The notes under the pieces were generated by a model. That model searched no databases. It worked only from the letters and a program-made list of their open reading frames with translations, and was not told where the DNA came from. DNA of 64,000 nucleotides. It comes from Flavobacterium sp. AED (GTDB lineage: Bacteria; Bacteroidota; Bacteroidia; Flavobacteriales; Flavobacteriaceae). The position numbers and the translations under genes are program-made. The stretch covers positions 372,001 through 436,000 of the forward strand of contig NZ_JSYM01000003.1 of assembly GCF_000812945.1 (NCBI RefSeq), written 5' to 3'. Positions within the stretch are counted from its first letter, which is position 1. Each line of letters starts with the position of its first letter. Below are positions 18,034 to 27,470 of this stretch, piece after piece.

Positions 18034-18516
18034 ATGAAAGTAGCCGTAATAATGGGAAGCATCTCTGATATGCCAGTTATGCAAGAAGCCATAGACATCT
18101 TAAAAGCATTTGATATAGAAACAGAAGTTGACATTGTTTCTGCACACAGAACTCCAGAAAAATTATTTGATTTTAGTAAAAATGCACATCATCGTGGAAT
18201 TACGGTAATTATTGCCGGTGCTGGCGGTGCTGCACATTTACCTGGAATGGTCGCTTCGATGTCGCCACTTCCAGTAATTGGTGTTCCTGTAAAATCCAGT
18301 AATTCAATTGATGGTTGGGATAGTATTTTATCCATTCTTCAAATGCCGGGTGGCGTTCCTGTAGCAACTGTTGCACTAAATGGAGCAAAAAATGCTGGAA
18401 TTCTTGCCGCTCAAATCATAGGAAGTCACAACAAAAGTGTCCTTGACAGAATCATATTGTATAAAACTGGATTGAAAGAAGCGGTAAATATTGCCTCCGA
18501 AACTCTTAATAAATAA
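18034..18516 (+). CDS. purE: N5-carboxyaminoimidazole ribonucleotide mutase
   Basis: The 160-residue protein has MGSISDMPVM (8-17), VSAHRTPEKL (39-48) and the AGAGGAAHLPGMVA loop (61-74), which together define class I PurE. It converts N5-CAIR to CAIR and forms octamers in the cytoplasm. A strong terminator follows at once. Confidence 0.97.
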   Translation: MKVAVIMGSISDMPVMQEAIDILKAFDIETEVDIVSAHRTPEKLFDFSKNAHHRGITVIIAGAGGAAHLPGMVASMSPLPVIGVPVKSSNSIDGWDSILSILQMPGGVPVATVALNGAKNAGILAAQIIGSHNKSVLDRIILYKTGLKEAVNIASETLNK

Positions 18517-18518
18517 TA

Positions 18519-18546
18519 AAAAAAGCTCCATTACGGAGCTTTTTTT
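18519..18546. terminator. terminator after purE (bidirectional)
   Basis: The stem AAAAAAGCTCC pairs with GGAGCTTTTTT around the loop ATTAC and ends in a T tract. It also faces the convergent gene at 18566-19231. Confidence 0.88.
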
Positions 18547-18565
18547 ATTTCAAATCAGGAATTCT

Positions 18566-19231
18566 TTATTCTACATTGACTGCTACTTCCAGAACTCCTT
18601 CGAATTCCGAAGCAATGATATCTTCTTTGTTTAACCAATATTCTGAGGTAGTCAAAGTATAATTTACGTTATCCGAAGTTGTCAAATTCCATAAAATATC
18701 TTCGGCTTCCGGAAAAGGTGCATTTTCATTCATCGCGTGATCAAACAATCTTTTGATAAGAGTACTCCCTGACAAACCGTTACTTAACAATTTTAAAACA
18801 TTTTCTTTCGTTAATTCACTTGCTCCTTCTGATGCCGTCATACTGCACTCAAGAATTGTGGCTTTTGCATTAGGGAATTTACCGTTGTACGCTTTAAAAA
18901 GCAATTGATTGACATGAAATAAAGTCGAATGCAAACCTATTTCAGGATATTCTTCACAGACTTTGTCTAAAAACATATCATTTGAAATTTGCTGAATTTG
19001 ACCTTCATTTAAATCTTGTGATAATTTGTATTCCAATACAATTACAGCAGCATCTTTAGGTTCAAAATCAGAAATTGCCATAAATAACAATTCTCTTAAA
19101 CTGGCTGCATCAGCATCTGAAGCATCTGGATAATCGAATTTTTCAAGTAGTTTGACATAATCTTCATTTGTCCAATATTCCTCGATTTGATCAACAGTAT
19201 TAGCGCTTTTTATTATAATTTGATACTTCAT
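18566..19231 (-). CDS. hypothetical protein, 221 aa, acidic, cytoplasmic
   Basis: I do not recognise this family. The protein is acidic and soluble, with no signal peptide or membrane span. It starts with a beta-strand-like MKYQIIIKSA, then a mostly helical middle, and ends with a segment that looks beta-rich (LWNLTTSDNVNYTLTTSEYW). It is flanked by the purE terminator and faces away from the oligopeptidase gene. The reading frame is intact and uses codons like its neighbours, so it is a real gene of unknown role. Confidence 0.75.
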   Translation of the reverse strand: MKYQIIIKSANTVDQIEEYWTNEDYVKLLEKFDYPDASDADAASLRELLFMAISDFEPKDAAVIVLEYKLSQDLNEGQIQQISNDMFLDKVCEEYPEIGLHSTLFHVNQLLFKAYNGKFPNAKATILECSMTASEGASELTKENVLKLLSNGLSGSTLIKRLFDHAMNENAPFPEAEDILWNLTTSDNVNYTLTTSEYWLNKEDIIASEFEGVLEVAVNVE

Positions 19232-19397
19232 ATTTTATTTATTTTTTAATCCGTTTCTTCAAAAACCAATCCTTTTTTTACAATTTAAGGCTTTATTACT
19301 GCCAAACGAAATAAATAACATTTAAATAACACAATCCATTCTAGCATTTTAGGGCAAATCAATTCCTTTAGCAACCTCATTTTTTTCAATAAATCCA

Positions 19398-19405
19398 TAC
19401 CTTTG
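19398..19405 (+). promoter_or_regulatory. -7 element of the M3 peptidase promoter
   Basis: TACCTTTG is an exact TAnnTTTG match, 41 bases before the ATG at 19447. No TTG is found at the right distance. Confidence 0.45.
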
Positions 19406-19446
19406 TTATCTTTAAACATCGAATTATTTTTATAAAAAAAATACAA

Positions 19447-21474
19447 ATGAGCATCCTAACACACCATTTCAATACAAAATATAACACTGCCCCTTTTTCG
19501 AAAATAAAGAACGAAGATTTTCTTCCTGCTTTTCAAAAAGGAATCGAATTTGCAAAAGCCGAAATCGATGCTATTGTAAGAAATCCTATAAAACCAACTT
19601 TCGAAAATACGATTGAAGCATTAGCATTCAGCGGAGATGTTTTGGATAGAATTTCAAGTATATTTTTCAATTTGAATTCAGCGGAAACGAATGATGAGAT
19701 TCAAAAAATTGCACAGGAAGTCTCTCCTTTATTGTCTGAATTTGGAAATGATGTTCGCCTAAATCCAGATTTATTTGCTAGAGTAAAAACGGTTTACGAG
19801 CAAAGAGACAAGCTGAATCTAAATCCGGAACAAACAACACTTTTAGATAAAAAATACAAAAGCTTCTCCAGAAACGGAGCTAATTTACCGGAAGACAAGA
19901 AGAATCAATTACGAGAAATCGACAAAGAATTATCGAAAATGAGTTTGCAGTTTGGTGAAAATGTTTTGGCCGAAACGCAAGCGTATCAATTGCATATTAC
20001 AAACGAATCCGATTTAGCTGGTTTACCGGAAGGAACTACAGAAGCAGCCCATTCATTGGCTAAAAGTCAAGAAAAAGAAGGCTGGATTTTTACGTTGGAT
20101 TATCCAAGCTATGTTCCGTTTGTGACGTATGCTGATAATCGTGAACTACGCAAGAAAATGGCAATCGCTTTTGGTGCCAAAGGTTTTCAAAATAACGAAT
20201 TTGACAATCAGGAAATCGTACTTAAAATTGCCAAATTGCGTTTTGACCGAGCTCAGGTTTTAGGATATGCATCTCACGCTCATTTTGTTCTTGAAGAAAG
20301 AATGGCAGAAAATCCAGAGAAAGTAAAAACATTTTCGAATGACTTATTAGAAAAAGCCAAACCGGCCGCTTTGAAAGAATTTGCACAATTGACCGCTTTC
20401 GCAAAAGAATTAGATGGTATTGAACAATTGGAAAAATGGGATGGTGCCTATTATTCGGAGAAATTGAAGCAGCAATTATTCAATCTGGATGATGAAATAT
20501 TAAAACCGTATTTCCAATTAGAAAAAGTCTTGGACGGTGCTTTTGCAGTAGCACAAAAATTATATGGAATCACCTTCGAAGAAATTTTCGAAGTGGATAA
20601 ATACCATGAAGAAGTAAAAACGTATGAAGTAAAAGACGAGGAAGACCAATTAGTTGCCGTATTTTATGCTGATTTCTTTCCAAGAAAAGGCAAACGCAAC
20701 GGAGCCTGGATGACGTCTTTTAAATCGCAATACATAAAAAAAGGAATCAACGAAAGACCACACATTTCAATTGTATGTAATTTCACAAAACCTACAGAAA
20801 CAAAACCATCTTTGTTAACTTTTAATGAAGTAACGACTTTGTTTCATGAATTTGGCCATGCGCTACACGGCATGTTAGCTAACACAACATATCCAAGTCT
20901 ATCAGGAACTTCTGTGTATTGGGATTTCGTGGAATTGCCAAGTCAAATTTTGGAAAACTGGTGCTACGAGCCGGAAGCATTGGCTTTGTTCGCATACCAT
21001 TATCAAACTGGCGAAATGATTCCGATGAAATTAGTTCATAAAATTAAAGAAAGTGCCAGTTTTCAAGAAGGAATGGCAACGATGCGCCAATTGAGTTTTG
21101 GATTGTTAGATATGGGTTGGCATGCTCAGAATCCATCAAACATTAAAGATATCAAAGCTTTCGAAACCGAACAATTTGCAGCCACACAACTCTATCCTGA
21201 TGTAAAGGAAAATGCAATGAGCACTTCTTTTTCCCATATTTTTCAAGGTGGTTATTCTTCTGGATATTACAGCTACAAATGGGCGGAAGTTCTGGATGCT
21301 GATGCTTTCGAATATTTTCAGGAAAAAGGTATTTTCAATAAAGAAGTGGCAACCAAATTCAAGGAAAATGTACTTTCTAAAGGCGGAACAGAACATCCGA
21401 TGATTTTGTACAAACGCTTTAGAGGACAGGAACCGAAGCCGGAAGCGCTGTTGAGAAGAGCGGGATTGGTTTAA
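19447..21474 (+). CDS. dcp: M3 family oligopeptidase / peptidyl-dipeptidase
   Basis: The 675-residue protein is a full-length M3A metallopeptidase. The zinc motif HEFGHALHG begins at His467, with the third ligand in the following VELPSQILENW helix, and the GYSSGYYSYKWAEVLDADAF segment is typical of Dcp and oligopeptidase A. There is no signal peptide, so it is cytoplasmic and degrades short peptides. I cannot decide between Dcp and PrlC specificity from motifs alone; the symbol reflects the usual naming. Confidence 0.9.
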   Translation: MSILTHHFNTKYNTAPFSKIKNEDFLPAFQKGIEFAKAEIDAIVRNPIKPTFENTIEALAFSGDVLDRISSIFFNLNSAETNDEIQKIAQEVSPLLSEFGNDVRLNPDLFARVKTVYEQRDKLNLNPEQTTLLDKKYKSFSRNGANLPEDKKNQLREIDKELSKMSLQFGENVLAETQAYQLHITNESDLAGLPEGTTEAAHSLAKSQEKEGWIFTLDYPSYVPFVTYADNRELRKKMAIAFGAKGFQNNEFDNQEIVLKIAKLRFDRAQVLGYASHAHFVLEERMAENPEKVKTFSNDLLEKAKPAALKEFAQLTAFAKELDGIEQLEKWDGAYYSEKLKQQLFNLDDEILKPYFQLEKVLDGAFAVAQKLYGITFEEIFEVDKYHEEVKTYEVKDEEDQLVAVFYADFFPRKGKRNGAWMTSFKSQYIKKGINERPHISIVCNFTKPTETKPSLLTFNEVTTLFHEFGHALHGMLANTTYPSLSGTSVYWDFVELPSQILENWCYEPEALALFAYHYQTGEMIPMKLVHKIKESASFQEGMATMRQLSFGLLDMGWHAQNPSNIKDIKAFETEQFAATQLYPDVKENAMSTSFSHIFQGGYSSGYYSYKWAEVLDADAFEYFQEKGIFNKEVATKFKENVLSKGGTEHPMILYKRFRGQEPKPEALLRRAGLV

Positions 21475-21489
21475 ATGAATGATTATTTG

Positions 21490-21521
21490 AAACCCGAAGT
21501 TTAAATTTCTTCGGGTTTTTT
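21490..21521 (+). terminator. terminator after the M3 peptidase gene
   Basis: The stem AAACCCGAAG pairs with CTTCGGGTTT across a 9-base loop and is followed by more T. Confidence 0.85.
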
Positions 21522-21649
21522 AATGCGCTATGATTTAGTACTGAAAATTAAAATGCAATAATTTACTTTTGTTAAAGATTTAAAATCAACTCATTCTTAC
21601 CATTGGGTCAAAAATCATTATTGAAGACAAACGAAAAACCTAAATTTTG

Positions 21650-22105
21650 ATGACTACCATAAAAATTCGAACAAAAATAAAAGCACCAATACAAACTGTT
21701 TTTGATGTATCAAGAGATATTGACGTACACCAACAATCAGCAAGTCCTACAAAGGAAACCGCTATCGACGGAATAACTACAGGATTGATCAATTACAACG
21801 AAACGGTGACTTGGCGCGGTAAACATTTTGGTTTTTATCTGACTCATAAAAGCCGAATAACTGCTATGAATCTGTATGAGTATTTTGTAGATGAAATGGA
21901 AGAAGGAAAATTCAAATCATTCCGACACGAACATTTTTTTTATGAAAAAAATGGCGTCACCACAATGAAGGACAAATTGTATTATGAAATGCCCTATGGA
22001 CTCCTTGGCGAACTATTTGACTTTTTATTTTTAAAAAATCATCTGATCAATTTTCTTATCGAAAGAAATAAAATATTAAAAAATTTATCTGAAAACGAGC
22101 AGTAA
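21650..22105 (+). CDS. SRPBCC (START-like) family protein
   Basis: The protein has about 151 residues from the ATG at 21650; a TTG just before it is less likely. The N-terminus TIKIRTKIKAPIQTVFDVSRDIDVHQ is a typical SRPBCC opening, and the rest alternates strands and helix through ETVTWRGKHFGFYLTHKSRIT and MKDKLYYEMPYGLLGELFD. The fold makes a hydrophobic pocket; ligand unknown. Its last 21 bases overlap the 3' end of the convergent UbiA-like gene. Confidence 0.8.
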   Translation: MTTIKIRTKIKAPIQTVFDVSRDIDVHQQSASPTKETAIDGITTGLINYNETVTWRGKHFGFYLTHKSRITAMNLYEYFVDEMEEGKFKSFRHEHFFYEKNGVTTMKDKLYYEMPYGLLGELFDFLFLKNHLINFLIERNKILKNLSENEQ

Positions 22106-22900
22106 TAACCACCAAACAATTGGCACGCTTTCCACCCAAAAAGAAGTATAGTATTTGGAGCGTTTTTCATTGGCAAAAACCAGAAACAATGCAATCATAA
22201 TCACTAGTATCAAGTTTACAATTAATTGATTTTCATCAAAATTACTTTTTAGTAATTCCAGAAAATAAAAAGGAATCAAAAGTAACAATCCCAGCATTTT
22301 GGTTCGCTTCACTCCTATTTGTTGCGGTACGGTTTGTAAATGTGGATCATCATTTGCCAAATCAATAATTTCAAAAATAAGCACCAATACAAAAATCAGG
22401 ATAAATCGCTGTATGCATTTCAGATAGAAATCAAGTGTTATCGAAACATCAGCATTCAAAATAGGCAAAGCCAAAGTCACTCCTACCCAACACAACGCCA
22501 CAATGTAAATTTTTACGCCAGCCCAGTTTCTTGCATTTTTTTTATTTGGAAAAAACGGAAGCGTGTACAATAAAGTGATACTCAAAAAAGCGACTGCTAC
22601 GATTTGGGTAATCCGCTGCAAATGAAAAAAATAAAAACCAACCAAAAGAAGCGCAAAAAAACTAAATACGGCAATGATTTTCAACTCCTTGCGCATCTTT
22701 AATTTTTTGGCTCTGGCCAAAGCATCATATTTTACGAAATTATATCCTACAATTGTTCCAAAAAAAACAAAATTAGCTATTGGTTCATCCGAAAAAATGT
22801 GGAACATATGTTGCGTCATTCGCACTAAGGCATAACACGACAATCCCACGTGAATACTGCTATTGATATAAAAATTGAATAGTTGTTTAAAAATCTTCAT
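22085..22900 (-). CDS. UbiA-like integral membrane protein
   Basis: The 271-residue protein is almost entirely hydrophobic, with about eight membrane segments. A loop reading FEIIDLANDDPHLQTVPQQIG resembles the second Asp-rich motif of UbiA prenyltransferases, while the first motif is reduced to NFVKYDALARAKK. It may be a divergent UbiA-fold enzyme or a relative that has lost prenyl transfer. The 3' end overlaps the SRPBCC gene by 21 bases in convergent orientation. Confidence 0.7.
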   Translation of the reverse strand: MKIFKQLFNFYINSSIHVGLSCYALVRMTQHMFHIFSDEPIANFVFFGTIVGYNFVKYDALARAKKLKMRKELKIIAVFSFFALLLVGFYFFHLQRITQIVAVAFLSITLLYTLPFFPNKKNARNWAGVKIYIVALCWVGVTLALPILNADVSITLDFYLKCIQRFILIFVLVLIFEIIDLANDDPHLQTVPQQIGVKRTKMLGLLLLIPFYFLELLKSNFDENQLIVNLILVIMIALFLVFANEKRSKYYTSFWVESVPIVWWLLLLVFR

Positions 22901-22996
22901 TAGACAAAATTAGTCAATTGTGAACAAATACATCATTTAGTTGAAAAATTGATAAAAAAGGAGACCAAAAATACCTTTTAGATTATTAATAATACT

Positions 22997-23004
22997 TAAT
23001 TTTG
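22997..23004 (+). promoter_or_regulatory. -7 element of the gcvP promoter
   Basis: TAATTTTG matches TAnnTTTG, 32 bases before the ATG. The leader is too short to hold a glycine riboswitch. Confidence 0.45.
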
Positions 23005-23036
23005 CACCACTAAAAAAACAACACCTACATTTTTAT

Positions 23037-25886
23037 ATGAAAACAGATGCTTTTGCTTTAAGACACATTGGTCCAAGAGAAAACGACCTACAACATATGT
23101 TGAAAACGATTGGAGCGGAGACGCTTGACCAGTTGATTTTCGAGACAATTCCTAGTGATATTCGTCTAAAAGCTGATTTAGATTTAGATCCGGCAATGAC
23201 CGAATATGAATTTGCAAATCACATTCAAAAATTAGGGAATAAAAATAAAGTTTTCCAATCCTACATTGGTTTGGGTTACAATGCAGCTATTATCCCTGCA
23301 GTTATCCAAAGAAACGTTTTTGAAAACCCGGGATGGTACACTGCTTACACACCTTATCAAGCTGAAATTGCCCAAGGTCGTTTAGAAGCAATTTTGAATT
23401 TTCAAACTATGGTTATCGAATTAACCGGAATGGAAATTGCCAATGCTTCTTTATTGGACGAAGGAACTGCCGCTGCTGAAGCAATGGCATTACTTTTTGA
23501 TGTTCGCTCTCGTGACCAAAAGAAAAATAATGTTTGTAAATTCTTCGTTTCCGAAGAAATATTACCGCAAACTTTATCGGTTTTACAAACGCGTTCTACA
23601 CCAGTTGGTGTTGAATTAGTAATTGGAAACCATGAAGATTTTGACTTTTCAACGGAATATTTTGGAGCTATTCTTCAATATCCAGGAAAATTTGGACAAG
23701 TTCATGACTATGCTGATTTCATAGCTAAAGCTGCCACAAACGAAATAAAAGTAGCTGTTGCTGCTGACATTTTGAGTTTGGCAAAATTAACTCCTCCTGG
23801 AGAAATGGGCGCTGCAGTTGTTCTTGGAACTACACAACGTTTCGGAATTCCATTAGGTTACGGTGGTCCACATGCTGCCTATTTCGCTACTAAAGACGAA
23901 TACAAAAGAAGCATGCCAGGAAGAATCATCGGTGTAACTGTTGATACGAATGGCAATCGTGCCTTGCGTATGGCGTTACAAACCCGTGAGCAACACATTA
24001 AACGTGACAAAGCCACTTCAAATATTTGTACTGCACAAGTTTTATTGTCCGTTATGGCAGGAATGTATGCCGTTTATCACGGACCAAAAGGCTTGCAATA
24101 TATCGCTAATAAAGTCCATGCTTCGGCAGCTACATTGGCAAACGCATTAGAAAAACTAGGTTTACAACAAACCAATACTGCTTTCTTTGACACTATTGTT
24201 GTTAAGGCTGATGCCAAAAAAGTGAAGGCTATTGCTGAACAAAACGAAATCAACTTTTATTACATCGACGAAAATACGGTTTCAATTTCTTTAAACGAAA
24301 CAACAAGTATAGCTGATTTAAATACTATTATTGCTGTTTTTGCTTCCGCAAAAGAGACTCAAGCAACTACAATTGAAAGTTTATCAGAAACCAATCATTT
24401 TCCAGAAAACATAAACAGAACATCTACTTTCTTACAACATGATGTTTTCAACAAACACCATTCGGAAACCGCTTTGATGCGTTACATCAAAATGCTGGAA
24501 CGAAAAGATTTGGCTTTAAATCATTCCATGATTTCACTAGGTTCTTGTACCATGAAACTGAATGCAGCTTCAGAAATGTTGCCATTAAGCATGCCACAAT
24601 GGAATAACATTCACCCATTTGCACCGCTTGACCAAGCACAAGGATACCAAGAAATGTTGGCTAAACTAGAGCAACAATTAAATGTTATCACTGGTTTTGC
24701 AGGAACAACTTTACAACCTAACTCAGGTGCGCAAGGGGAATATGCAGGATTAATGGTTATTCGTGCCTACCATCAGTCAAGAGGAGATCATCATAGAAAT
24801 ATTGCTTTAATTCCATCATCAGCTCACGGAACAAATCCGGCTTCAGCAGCTATGGCAGGAATGAAAGTAATTGTTACTAAAACATTGGAAAATGGAAATA
24901 TCGACGTTGAAGATTTACGTGAAAAAGCAGTTCTTCATGCAGCCAATCTTTCTTGTTTAATGGTAACCTATCCATCAACTCACGGTGTTTTTGAAAGTGC
25001 TATTAAAGAAATCACACAATTGATTCACGATAACGGTGGACAAGTTTATATGGATGGTGCCAATATGAATGCGCAAGTAGGATTAACAAATCCTGCAACT
25101 ATTGGTGCTGACGTTTGTCACTTAAACTTACACAAAACGTTTGCAATTCCTCACGGTGGTGGTGGACCAGGAGTTGGACCAATATGTGTTGCTCCACAAT
25201 TAGTTCCATTTTTACCATCAAACCCTGTAATCCCAACAGGAGGTTCAACTGCAATCACAGCTATCTCTGCAGCTCCTTGGGGTTCTGCTTTAGTCTGTTT
25301 GATTTCTTACGGTTACATCTCAATGTTGGGTGCCGAAGGTTTGAAACAATCCACTCAATATGCGATTCTAAACGCAAACTACATTAAAGAAAAATTAAAC
25401 GGTCATTATGATACGTTATATTCTGGAGAAATGGGTCGTGCGGCTCACGAAATGATCTTGGAATGTCGTCCTTTCAAACAAAAAGGAATTGAAGTTACTG
25501 ATATCGCAAAACGTCTAATGGATTATGGTTTCCACGCTCCTACCGTTTCTTTCCCAGTTGCAGGAACCTTAATGATTGAACCAACAGAAAGTGAAAATTT
25601 AGAAGAGTTAGACCGTTTTTGTGACGCGATGATTTCAATCAGAAAAGAAATTGAAGCTGCTACTATTGAAGATAAAAACAATGTTTTGAAAAATTCTCCA
25701 CATACGTTAGCCATGCTTACAACTGATGTTTGGGACTTCCCTTACACTCGCGAACAAGCAGCTTTCCCATTAGATTATATTGCTGAAAATAAATTCTGGC
25801 CAACTGTTCGTCGTGCTGACGATGCTTATGGCGATAGAAATTTAGTTTGTTCTTGTGCGCCAATTGAGGCGTATATGGAAAGCTAA
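23037..25886 (+). CDS. gcvP: glycine dehydrogenase (decarboxylating), P-protein
   Basis: At 949 residues this is the single-chain P-protein with fused N- and C-halves. The N-terminus has FALRHIGPRENDLQHML and the C-half carries the PLP lysine in LNLHKTFAIPHGGGGPG (Lys700). It decarboxylates glycine and loads the aminomethyl group onto the H-protein of the glycine cleavage system. The gcvT and gcvH partners are not in this window. The gene has its own promoter and terminator. Confidence 0.97.
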   Translation: MKTDAFALRHIGPRENDLQHMLKTIGAETLDQLIFETIPSDIRLKADLDLDPAMTEYEFANHIQKLGNKNKVFQSYIGLGYNAAIIPAVIQRNVFENPGWYTAYTPYQAEIAQGRLEAILNFQTMVIELTGMEIANASLLDEGTAAAEAMALLFDVRSRDQKKNNVCKFFVSEEILPQTLSVLQTRSTPVGVELVIGNHEDFDFSTEYFGAILQYPGKFGQVHDYADFIAKAATNEIKVAVAADILSLAKLTPPGEMGAAVVLGTTQRFGIPLGYGGPHAAYFATKDEYKRSMPGRIIGVTVDTNGNRALRMALQTREQHIKRDKATSNICTAQVLLSVMAGMYAVYHGPKGLQYIANKVHASAATLANALEKLGLQQTNTAFFDTIVVKADAKKVKAIAEQNEINFYYIDENTVSISLNETTSIADLNTIIAVFASAKETQATTIESLSETNHFPENINRTSTFLQHDVFNKHHSETALMRYIKMLERKDLALNHSMISLGSCTMKLNAASEMLPLSMPQWNNIHPFAPLDQAQGYQEMLAKLEQQLNVITGFAGTTLQPNSGAQGEYAGLMVIRAYHQSRGDHHRNIALIPSSAHGTNPASAAMAGMKVIVTKTLENGNIDVEDLREKAVLHAANLSCLMVTYPSTHGVFESAIKEITQLIHDNGGQVYMDGANMNAQVGLTNPATIGADVCHLNLHKTFAIPHGGGGPGVGPICVAPQLVPFLPSNPVIPTGGSTAITAISAAPWGSALVCLISYGYISMLGAEGLKQSTQYAILNANYIKEKLNGHYDTLYSGEMGRAAHEMILECRPFKQKGIEVTDIAKRLMDYGFHAPTVSFPVAGTLMIEPTESENLEELDRFCDAMISIRKEIEAATIEDKNNVLKNSPHTLAMLTTDVWDFPYTREQAAFPLDYIAENKFWPTVRRADDAYGDRNLVCSCAPIEAYMES

Positions 25887-25904
25887 TTTTTAAATTAATT
25901 CAAT

Positions 25905-25936
25905 AAAATGTCTCGAGAAATCGGGGCATTTTTTTT
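25905..25936 (+). terminator. terminator after gcvP
   Basis: The stem AAAATGTCTCGA pairs with TCGGGGCATTTT (two G-T pairs) around a GAAA tetraloop and is followed by T's. Confidence 0.85.
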
Positions 25937-26177
25937 ATACTTGAAAATTTATACAAAATTTTAAAAATAGTACAATGTAAATTCTTAAAAGATCCATTTT
26001 ACTAATTGCAACAATTAGCAAAGAAATATCGCATCGTTTTTTGTAATTTGTAAAAAAATAATCAATATTTTTGCCAATAAATTATTATTTCATAATTATA
26101 TGCATGCATAGTAAATTTTATGAGTGTACTAATTTATTTATGATTAAATTAGCCTGAATTTTTGGAAAAATAACCCG

Positions 26178-27236
26178 ATGAAAATAAAAATAACTGGAAT
26201 AGGAAGTTATATTCCTGAGAAAAAAGTAAGCAATACAGACTTTGGCGAACATGTTTTTTTAAACGAAGATGGAACCGCCTTTGGTTACCCTAACGAAGTT
26301 GTCATTAATAAATTTAAAGGGATAACGGGAATCGAACACAGACGTTATGCCGAGGATGAGTACACCTCATCTGATTTAGCTTTTTTTGCTTCTCAAAAAG
26401 CAATAGAAAATGCAGGAATTGATCCGGAAACAATAGATTATATCATCTTTGCACACAACTTTGGTGATGTAAAATCCGGAACAAATCAATCTGATATGAT
26501 TCCAAGTTTGGCCACACGTGTGAAACATAAACTACAAATAAAGAACCCAAAATGCGTTGCTTATGATATCCTTTTTGGATGTCCAGGCTGGATAGAAGGG
26601 GTTATGCAGGCCAATGCTTTCATCAAATCAGGAATGGCAAAACGATGCCTTGTAATTGGAGCCGAAACGCTTTCAAGGGTAGTCGACGCACATGACAGGG
26701 ATTCTATGATATATTCGGATGGCGCTGGTGCCTCAGTCATTGAAGCTTCTGATGATGAAACAGGAATGTTGTCTTATGAAAGTGCTACGTATGCGAATGA
26801 TGAAGCTAATTATTTATTTTTTGGAAAATCATACAATCCTGATTTAGATCCAGACATTCGTTACATAAAAATGTATGGTCGAAAAATATACGAATTTGCA
26901 TTAAGCCAAGTTCCGGCTGCAATGAAAAGTTGCTTAGACAAAAGCGGAATAGGCATTGATGACGTGAAAAAAATCCTTATCCATCAAGCCAATGAAAAAA
27001 TGGACGAAGCGATAATTCAACGTTTTTACAAATTACACGACAGACCCGTACCAAAAGACATCATGCCTATGAGCATCCATGAACTTGGAAATAGCAGTGT
27101 GGCAACAGTACCTACGCTTTACGACCTGTTAATTCGCGGAGAAATAGAAAACCAATCCATACAAAAAGGCGATGTTCTTATCTTTGCATCAGTTGGTGCG
27201 GGAATGAATATCAACGCATTTGTTTATAGATATTAA
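26178..27236 (+). CDS. beta-ketoacyl-ACP synthase III family protein
   Basis: The 352-residue thiolase-fold enzyme has the full KAS III triad: Cys135 in FGCPGW, His269 in IHQANEK and Asn305 in ELGNSSVATVP. KAS III enzymes start fatty-acid or polyketide chains by condensing acyl-CoA with malonyl-ACP. The presence of a methyltransferase, a glycosyltransferase and MlaE/MlaF genes downstream suggests lipid work, but this may also be the housekeeping FabH; paralogues are common in this group. The 290 bases upstream show only AT-rich sequence with no clear promoter. Confidence 0.87.
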   Translation: MKIKITGIGSYIPEKKVSNTDFGEHVFLNEDGTAFGYPNEVVINKFKGITGIEHRRYAEDEYTSSDLAFFASQKAIENAGIDPETIDYIIFAHNFGDVKSGTNQSDMIPSLATRVKHKLQIKNPKCVAYDILFGCPGWIEGVMQANAFIKSGMAKRCLVIGAETLSRVVDAHDRDSMIYSDGAGASVIEASDDETGMLSYESATYANDEANYLFFGKSYNPDLDPDIRYIKMYGRKIYEFALSQVPAAMKSCLDKSGIGIDDVKKILIHQANEKMDEAIIQRFYKLHDRPVPKDIMPMSIHELGNSSVATVPTLYDLLIRGEIENQSIQKGDVLIFASVGAGMNINAFVYRY

Positions 27237-27258
27237 GCATCAAGGAATTTGGTAATCA

Positions 27259-27398
27259 GGAGCTAATCCGGCTGTACATTACAATTCCTCACTACAAAAC
27301 TTGTTTTTCTAAGGTGCAAGAAAGCTTCTTTTAGTCGCTTTTTGCACCTTGAAAAACTACATTTTGAAGCTCCGGGATTTTCATTCCCATCCGGGCTA
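27259..27398 (-). repeat. dispersed intergenic repeat, copy 3 (long form, inverted)
   Basis: Read on the minus strand, it begins TAGCCCGGATGGGAATGAAA and ends TGTACAGCCGGATTAGCTCC. The core at 27311-27350 is a strong hairpin: 9 bp (AAGGTGCAA with TTGCACCTT), a one-base bulge, then AAAGC with GCTTT around the loop GACTAAAAGAA (minus strand). It matches copy 2 over nearly its whole length. Confidence 0.8.
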
Positions 27399-27428
27399 AA
27401 AAACAATGCCCAAAAACACATTTATTAC

Positions 27429-27436
27429 TATATTTG
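27429..27436 (+). promoter_or_regulatory. -7 element for the methyltransferase-GT2 genes
   Basis: TATATTTG is an exact match, 34 bases before the ATG at 27471. It lies downstream of an alternative start at 27342, which supports the shorter protein. No TTG lies at the -33 distance. Confidence 0.5.
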
Positions 27437-27470
27437 TGCCTTCGTGCCCTTGCGGCAAAATCAAAAAAAC

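Noticed and set aside
22900-23037. Glycine riboswitch in front of gcvP
   Set aside because: The -7 box is only 32 bases from the ATG and no tandem aptamer-like structure is visible.
27342-27470. N-terminal extension of the methyltransferase
   Set aside because: These codons overlap the dispersed repeat copy 3 and the promoter; the peptide has no methyltransferase character.
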